Assembly: GCA_019022495.1 (NCBI GenBank)
Contig: JAFEKR010000009.1
Span: 868,001-932,000 of the forward strand
Reading direction: 5' to 3'
DNA length: 64,000 nt
Origin: Epichloe hybrida
Taxonomy: Eukaryota > Ascomycota > Sordariomycetes > Hypocreales > Clavicipitaceae
Below are positions 57,030-64,000 of the stretch, piece by piece. The translations under genes were made by a program, and so were the position numbers. Within the stretch, counting starts at the first letter, position 1. Each line of letters opens with the position of its first letter. Below the pieces are notes generated by a model, which saw only the letters and a list, made by a program, of their open reading frames with translations, was not told the DNA's origin and did not search any database.

Positions 57030-59064
57030 TGGTGGACGAAGCGACCTTGCCAGGGCGAGCCAGACGAAAAGAAATGGAGAGACGTGTGATGTACAAACAA
57101 CGAATGACCAGCTAGTGGTGCTTCTTTGACAAGGTCAGGCGGAAGTGCCGTTCCTTCATGGTTGGTCGGACATGGTCAACTTTATAACCATTATGATCTG
57201 CTCCGTATTCCCCGGAGAAAAAGAATGTCCTAGCCAGGGACAGAGGGACAGCTGCCCGAGCCGAAAAGCCCAATGCCAGACCTAAAACAAGATGGGAAAA
57301 AGAAAAAAAGAAAAAAGAAAACACACGCACACACGCACCCCTGCGAATCGTGGCACCCCCCTACCCTAATAAATACGCAGTTCTTTGTGCCTGACTACTC
57401 CATATGAATTAGTGAAAATGAACGATTTAACGGAACGGGGATCAGAGCGGGGCCGTTATTTATTTTTATGCAGCTCTTCAATGTTCCCGGCCTATTACCT
57501 GCGTCTCTCTACCCTCGCTTACGTGAGTTGACTCCATGCATGGATGACGGTTTTGTTCGAGCCAGAGCGGAAAAGCCAGGCGATGCTGCTACGCGCAAAA
57601 GAAATGCAGTTCCTGTCACAATCACCGCGAGTGGCTTGCATCCTTCTCCTCGCGACAGGTTTGCCAAGATATGGTCCGCGCCGCTTTCCTCAGCTCATGC
57701 CCGAGGGCGCACGGCAAACGGCGGCGTCGGCCATCAATCAGCAAGCCTGGCCGGTGCATCTCTCGGCACCAGCTAGGATCACCAGAAAGCATGTCAGACG
57801 AAATGATGATGACGGCTGATGATCTCGTCCCGCGTCTTCTTCTCCGGCAGCCCCTCCGGCGGTCCCCGCCCATTCTGCGGTGAAGACCAGGTTGACACGA
57901 ATTCTGTACCATGCGGTGGTTCGTCGTGGTTCGTCCTGTAAGGCTTGCTGAACCCTGCCCGCTCGCCATTGAGTGAGTGGATGACAATTAGATCAGCTGG
58001 TGCTGATAGGTTGAGCTTAACGGGTGCGGAAACCATCTGAACAATCAGGAACTGACGGTTTTCCTTTCTCCGCGGCCGCATGCTGGGGTTGTCACTTTTC
58101 GTGAACGTCTCTTGGCGACGCTCTTGTTGGCCGGAGTATGTCAGTTTGCGAAACCCAGTTGTCCGAATCGGAATAAAAATAAATTGCGACTCCTCATGCC
58201 TCCTTTTTGTGACGTGCGCCGCATCCTCTGATTCGTCCACTACCTTGGCTAATTAGTAAGTAGTTACTAGTCAGGGTCAGAAAAAAGTAAAAAAAAAAAA
58301 AAAAAACGTAGACAACACCATTTCCATCCATCGTCCCGCGTTTTTGTTTCAGAATCCATTAGCCGCGTTCAGAAAAAGAAACAAACCGGATGAAAAAAAA
58401 AAAAAGAACAAGAACAAAGTTAAAACATCCCCATGTCCGCGGCCGACATACCTCCACAACGCCGTATCCTTCAGCTCCTATCGCCACCGCATAAACAGAC
58501 ACACGCCCCGCTCGAGCTGAGCTGGCCACGCTACGTAAGATGAGCTTTGTCCGCTGCCTGGCGAAATATTGATTCTGTGCCTGTCGTGGCTTCAGCTGGT
58601 CCCGTTTCGGACTCGGGTTAGACAGGGATTGTTCTTCTGACATCAGGGAACTTCTCAAAGAGGTATCATTGCCCGCCATTTTTGGCCATTCTCTGCAGAA
58701 CAACCATCCGAAACGCAATGGGTAAACCTACCACAGGAAGACATGCATGGGCTGGCAAAGACTCGAGGTTACGCACAAATCATGTGCAGAGCTGACGGCG
58801 GCTATTGGTGCGACTTCACAGCAACAGAGAGAACCATGCATGTGATGGATGATATTTTTGAGAAATACCCTTTGTTGGAATATCTGTCACATCTTTGACA
58901 CGCCTAGCCCCTCTGCCTGAGAAGAAGACTTTTGTGTACTCAAGTATGGACTCTTGGATATCCCCGGTGTCCTGAATTTGCGTCTCTCTGCCTCTTTGTA
59001 TTTCCATGCTTCACTCAAGAAAGCCACAGTATTCATCATCGTAATGTCGCTTCATCGCAAATCA
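57030..59064. other. Intergenic region, no gene recognised
   Basis: About 2 kb between the protease relic and SRO7. Small frames (for example 57794-58240 on the minus strand, 148 codons) have no recognisable family and no splice partners. A runs occur at about 58290-58306 and 58394-58405. Confidence 0.5.
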
Positions 59065-62000
59065 TCAAAAGAACTTGCTCTTGATGCTTCCCATGACCAA
59101 ATTGCGCTTTTGCTTGCCAATGAATTTGTTTACGTCGTCTGCCCATCCCTGACTCTGCTGCTGTAGGTTATCCATGTTGTCACCCATGATATTCAATCTC
59201 TCTGTTCTCTCGTTGAGTTGACGCGACAAGTAGGAGCCCCATGTCTCTTGGCTGCTCCCTGCTGCTGCTGCAATCGTTCCAGCGCCCCCCGCGGCCGCCC
59301 TTCTTTCTGCCGCATCCGCGTCCAGCATCCTCTTGCTTGGTGGCCTGTCTGGCCCTCCAACCAGTAAATCGAGGTCCAACGGGGACACATACTGTGTGCC
59401 TGAGATCCATTGCAAGTTGGAAATTGTCGGCCGAGGAGGGCATTCGAGTTTGGGGTTGATCAGGATATCTGGCGATTGCTGGAGCGGTTTTCCAGTGCCC
59501 CAGACGTGAACAACCGCCAACTCACTAGGGCCGGTCCATGCGAATATGTCACCGGTCTGAGTGACCACGGCCGAGGTACTTCGGCTAGAGTCGATCATCG
59601 GAAGGGTTGCCTTGCCTATCTCCTTCAATGCTGGGATGGAAAACGCGCGAGCGGTTCGGTCACCGAAAAGCGCAACCACTGCGAACCCTTGCAGTTCCAG
59701 CTCCGCAACAGCCGCAGAGTCACAGAGGATGTCGTCAAAGTCTCTTGACGCGCCTTTGGAATTGGCTGGTTTAAACACCCGGATTTCCGATTGTGTTACT
59801 GCATCCCACCATGTCAGTAGATGATCCTGAGCGAAGCCATTTGTACTAGGAACCAAAAAAAAGAAAAAAAATAGACTTACCAGCAACCAGTGCGCCGTCG
59901 ACTTGCCTGCCGTCACGAAGTGATGCGACTATTGAGCCAGTGGCAAGTGCCGGCTTTCTAGTGTTGGCTTCGATAGGAGACAGAGAGATAACCGGTCCAT
60001 CGAAAGTGACAACGCCGGCCGAATATGCCGAATATGCCCCGTCCGCGGACGGGAGCAATTTGAATGTAATCACTTTCCCCAAATTGGTGCCCACGAAGCA
60101 GCAAATGCTTGAGTACTTGTCCTCATCCAAAGTCATCACACTAAACTCGATCACTGCCGGCCATTCCTTTTGCGGTTCTTCGTTTGCGCCGCGGTGATGA
60201 TCTCGCTTGAAGAAGGAGGACCGCTTGTCTCGCTTGGCAAACTCTGTCATGGGGGCCTGATAAAATATTCTGGGCCCGCGGACATCTATCAACGTCAAAA
60301 ATCCAAGTTCCGAGCCCACTGCCACGAACCCAACGTTGGACACTTGGACGGCGGTGATGGGGCCTTGCATCATCTCATACAAAACGAATGGCTGCAGACC
60401 TTCCTTGAGAGTTGGTTCTGCTCGTGAGCTGATGTCGGTCAATCCTTTGGGATTGGGGTCCAGCTGCTGCGGCTGGTCTCGCCCATGGAGTCTGTTGGTT
60501 CCCCATCGAAAGACGACTGCCTCACCAGTACGAGTACCAACCACAAATTCGCCTGTGCTGCTAGCCATACTCATTGCGGTGATGTCGACGTCCTCGTAGC
60601 GATCCAGTGCACGGGCAACATCAACTTGCAACTGAAGGCCGTTCTCAATTTCGTCGGCATGTCCCGAGTCCCATATTCGAATGGTGCTGTCTCCATGTGC
60701 CGCCTGTATGATTGTTCTTTCCTCGAACCTTTTTCTGGGTCTCGGCCCCTCGGCGCCCCCCTTCAGCAACGGCTCTCCCTGATCTCGCTTCTCCATCATA
60801 CATAGCCATCTTGGGCGCTCCAAACTGGAAACATTGAGCTTTGTGATGAAAGGATGCACAAAGAATGTTGAAGGGTGCAGCTGATTGGTCGGACTGATCG
60901 GATGTCCTGACGGGAAACTCATAGTGATGAGTTCTCCCGAGGACAAGAGGGCAATAACAGCGATTGGGTCCTGGGCGCCGGCAAAGAATGGGGACGATCG
61001 GGGGATCAAAAGAAAGTCAACGGCCTGGGAGCCCGGTGGTAGAGATAATGGAATTGTTCTTTTGCCCCGAAAGTAGTCTGCTAACACCTGCCAGGATGAC
61101 GTTGCGTACAAGGGCGTCAAGCCCAACTCGATGAATGTCAAGTTCTTTGGGGAGGCATCTGTTTCCTCGCCACCCGAGACTAGTATCCCCGTATCGTCGC
61201 AGTTTTCTTTGCAACACCATGAGATTTTGGTAAAAGGCTCCGAAAATGAAGGGTTGGCCGTGTTGGGACCTGGCTTCTCTACCCCATGATCCTTCAAAGT
61301 TCTTGCAGTGATTACTTTCTGTTCCTTGATATCCCATAAAACCAAGCTGCCATCCTCGTGAGCCGTGGCGATGAACGTTCCCGAGGGATGGTACAGTGCA
61401 TGTGTGAGCCTCGGCCGTCGCGTTGTGTCCAGACTTGTACTGTTACCACCCGGGGCACCGGCCGACAGCGTATACTCGAAGAATTGAACTGCTTTGTTCT
61501 GCTTAAACGAGTAGATTACGGCGCCATGTGAGTATCCCAGAAGTAATTTGCCAACATCACGAGGGTGTAAAGACATGCACACTAAACTAGCCGCTCGCGC
61601 TGACGGGTCGCGGTCTCGCCAAAAGTTGGGAAGTCGAAAGACACGAGACAGACTATTCCGGTCCATGTCGAAGGCGACCACATCTCCATTCTGCAGTCCA
61701 ATGAATGCCCAGTCCAGCATGGGATCAGTCACCAACGAGACGACCTGCCCGGCGAGAACTTGGGCGGCAATTCGTGCGCCGGTATCCAAATCCCAAACGC
61801 CAAGTTCATTCTTCTTATCCACACTCACTAACTTGTTGGCGGTAAAGTGCAAGATTCTGAAGGAAGTTGCGCGAGGCGGTTCAAGGACTTTTTGTACACG
61901 GCGCTGACCGAAGACGTAGATCTTGCCGGGTCCAAATTTGCTTTCGTTCGTCCCGATAGCTAGAAGCGACTGCACCGGATCGTAACTGAGACAACTGTGA

Positions 62001-62211
62001 GGTTTGAAGACTAGCAATTAGTTGTGTCTCTTGGAGAAAAGTTGGAAGCAGCCTCGACACCCTTGGGAAGGAGGGGGGGGGTCGAGACGTACCTGATTTG
62101 GGAGTTTATGCCATAACGGGCTTGATCATCAGGAGTGAACAGCTCCGGGCGGATACTCGCTGACAGGTCATGCTGTAACCCCGACTGCTTGCTGCGCAGA
62201 AAGCTGGACAT
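59065..62211 (-). CDS. SRO7: Lgl/Sro7/tomosyn-family exocytosis regulator
   Basis: This is a WD40 double-propeller protein of the Lethal giant larvae/Sro7/tomosyn family, which binds plasma-membrane t-SNAREs and regulates polarised exocytosis. Three exons, 62211-62093, 61994-59881 and 59798-59065, join in frame to 988 residues. The N terminus is MSSFLRSKQSGLQHDLSAS; WD-type repeats fill most of the protein (for example NELGVWDLDTG, GSLVLWDI, STIRIWDSG). The last about 60 residues (QLNERTERLNIMGDNMDNLQ onward) form an R-SNARE-like coiled coil as in tomosyn, which budding yeast Sro7 lacks in clear form. Introns begin GTACGT and GTAAGT and end ACAG and GCAG, the latter with a CTGAC branch point. 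The gene is divergent from the oxysterol-binding protein gene. Confidence 0.92.
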
Positions 62212-62986
62212 GTTGACCAGACACAGATATCCCTAGTATTGGGTGCGGGCATCGCTCTGCCGATGGGTGAAGCTCAAATCGGAACAGACGCAGGCTGTTG
62301 CTGGGAAGATTTCATGGTGGGGGTTGCAGGCAGTTGCAGGCAGTTGCAGGCACGTGTATCATGTGCCAAGACGACATGAAATGGGCAGGAGCCACATGCA
62401 ACATGTTACACAGCCGATGCTGAGCATTGACAGATCGGCACAACAGATGTAGGGATTTCCTAGGTGTCACTTTATTAGACGCAATTGGCGTGCACTGCCC
62501 ACTTCTCGAAAGAAGTCGGCCCATGTGCATCGATGATTGGCTCCTTTGTCATGTGCCACAGGCTTGATCTCGCTCTCGGGCTTCTACCCCACCAATCCCA
62601 CCAGCCCAGCGACCCCTCCAGTGCCACCAGTGCCACCTGTGCCACATGTGCCACCAGTGAGTGCCAAGTGCCACCACCACGATCCAAGTCGCCAGGGGCC
62701 AAGCTCCGGTCCGCTCAACGCGTGTGTGTTTCTTGGAAAACCTAACCGCCTTCGCCTCGACCGACTTCTTGCATATTACTCACTTCCTCGATAGTCGGCT
62801 ATTTTCTATCAACAGGCGGCTCGACCGTGCGCACCAGCTTTTGCTTCTTGAACAATATCTTCTATTCCTCCGCGGTGGGTTTACGATCGACCTGCTCCAT
62901 CAAGACTTTGCCCATTTTCCTGGCCGACACCGGATTGCCCACCTTCCCGCCCGTAAGCTCGTAATATATCAACCCGAGATATCGCC
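62212..62986. promoter_or_regulatory. Divergent promoter between SRO7 and the OSBP-related gene
   Basis: 775 bases separate the start codons. The stretch contains a 10-base repeat around GCAGTTGCAG at about 62325-62352 and a GCCACC/GTGCCAC repeat cluster at about 62620-62676. No specific factor site was assigned. Confidence 0.5.
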
Positions 62987-64000
62987 ATGTCGTCATCGAC
63001 AGCGACTGCCACCGTCGATGCGCCAGATGGACCGCAGAGCGATGGCTCCAAGCTGCGAACCTTTCTTGGTATCTTGAAGAAGTACGTCCGTTTCTTTCTT
63101 TCCCTGTCTATTTTTTCTTGTCCACCGCCGGCGACAAACCCGGAGAGAGACAGGGCTCATTTCAAGCGCCACCGACGAACCTTTGCTCAAGATGCGCATT
63201 CAGAGATGCAGTAGTGAGGAGCCACTGCCATTGACGTCAAAATCAAAGCTTCTGTCATCACCATGTCCGTTGTACTGATCATGACGTGGCCTTTAGATTC
63301 ATTGGCGTGACAGACCTCGCCGCAGTCCGATTTTCCCTTCCCTCGCAGCTTCTGGAACCGACACCCAATCTTGAATACTGGACGTACCTCGACGCACCGA
63401 ATGCCTTTATCGCTATCGGCACCTCGGACGAGCCACTCGACCGCATGCTCGAAGTCATTCGTTTCTGGCTGACAAAAGACTTGAAATATGCAAAGGGCAA
63501 GCCCTGCAAGCCGTATAATTCTTGTCTCGGTGAATTCTTCAGGGTACGTTGCACACACAAACATACCATGCATTCGTGAGTGGCACAAAGTAGCGTGGGA
63601 ATGCGAGGTGAAGACGGGCAAGGACTTCGTTCTCGTTCTCGCTGACAAATATTCTGCCCTCTCCCTCTTGAATAGTGCAACTGGGAAACAGAAGACAACG
63701 CGCCGAGAATCGAGACTGCAGAACTCAATGGCTCAACCGCCTCGGGGTCGGATAAGGGATCATTACGCAGCCTGAAAGTTCCTCCCAAGAGCGACAGGAG
63801 TGAATCGACAGTCTCGCTGTCTGTGCCCAAACATGGCACATCAACACCAGACAAGAAACCGATTCGAGTTTCGTACCTCACCGAACAGACATCCCATCAC
63901 CCTCCGGTGAGCGCGTTCCACATAACTTGTCCCGAAAGGGGTTTGACCGCGCGCGGCTTTGACCAGATCACTGCCAAATTCACAGGCACATCGGTCAAAG
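62987..64000 (+). CDS. Oxysterol-binding protein-related lipid transfer protein, Osh6/Osh7-like (5' part)
   Basis: This is a lipid transfer protein with an OSBP-related domain and no PH domain, resembling yeast Osh6/Osh7, which move phosphatidylserine from ER to plasma membrane. Exons 62987-63081, 63297-63543 and 63676 to the window end join in frame. The start is MSSSTATATVDAPDGPQSDG, then LGILKKFIGVTDLAAVRFSLP across junction 1, LLEPTPNLEYWTYLDAPNAF, PYNSCLGEFFRCNWETED across junction 2, and the family fingerprint in the form EQTSHHPPVSAFH (usually EQVSHHPP). A polar Ser-rich insertion precedes the fingerprint. The gene is cut off at 64000 while still coding. Osh6/7-type identity rests on the lid and N-terminal motifs; Kes1-type is less likely. 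Confidence 0.9.

Noticed and set aside
55869..57089. 406-codon open frame on the plus strand opposite the protease
   Set aside because: Low-complexity Leu/Arg/Ala repeats mirror the codons of the protease on the other strand; no family resemblance.
57540..57580. tRNA B-box-like TGTTCGAGCCA
   Set aside because: No matching A box or acceptor stem can be drawn around it.
57794..58240. 148-codon minus-strand frame between protease relic and SRO7
   Set aside because: No recognisable family, atypical codon use and no splice partners; could not be supported.

Overview
The window looks like nuclear DNA of a filamentous ascomycete (Pezizomycotina, most likely Sordariomycetes and plausibly Hypocreales). 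The genes are eukaryotic and carry short GT-AG introns, mostly 50-130 bases, with CTAAC or CTGAC branch points. Third codon positions are rich in G and C. Several families are typical of or confined to such fungi: a Pth11-like seven-helix protein, an NLR-type NACHT_N domain and an Hce2 effector-like protein. The genus is an inference and was not tested by any search.

From 1 to 13.4 kb lies a housekeeping block: a RAD26/CSB repair ATPase, the divergent ribosomal protein pair RPS14 and RPL7 sharing one short promoter, mitochondrial ISA2 (iron-sulfur assembly), eIF3c/NIP1 and a PEX11-like protein. Intron 2 of RPL7 carries a box C/D snoRNA whose guide fits large-subunit rRNA position G805 (yeast numbering). 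From 13.7 to 18.2 kb are three more lineage-specific genes: a hemerythrin-like HHE protein, a stand-alone NACHT_N domain (the N-terminal part of a fungal NLR without NTPase or repeats) and a small secreted Hce2-type protein. ADE2 follows at 19.6-21.6 kb, then a 4.3 kb stretch without recognisable genes but with many simple repeats, then an unrecognised gene at 25.9 kb.

From 27.5 to 37.2 kb are two large conserved genes, the nuclear pore basket coiled-coil protein MLP1/TPR and the ribosome biogenesis helicase MAK5. From 38.2 to 57.0 kb is a more accessory region. A divergent choline oxidase / betaine aldehyde dehydrogenase pair ends in peroxisomal targeting signals on both proteins, so together they should turn choline into glycine betaine in peroxisomes. 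Next come a secreted amidase, a Pth11-like receptor-type membrane protein, a full-length PDR-type ABC transporter, and a V8/trypsin-like secreted protease whose frame is broken by one in-frame TAA. The last part holds the exocytosis regulator SRO7/Lgl/tomosyn and the start of an Osh6/Osh7-type lipid transfer protein that runs off the window edge.

Exon boundaries were set by reading splice sites and checking that the frames join. They are predictions without transcript support. No tRNA, rRNA, transposon open reading frame or CRISPR array was seen.
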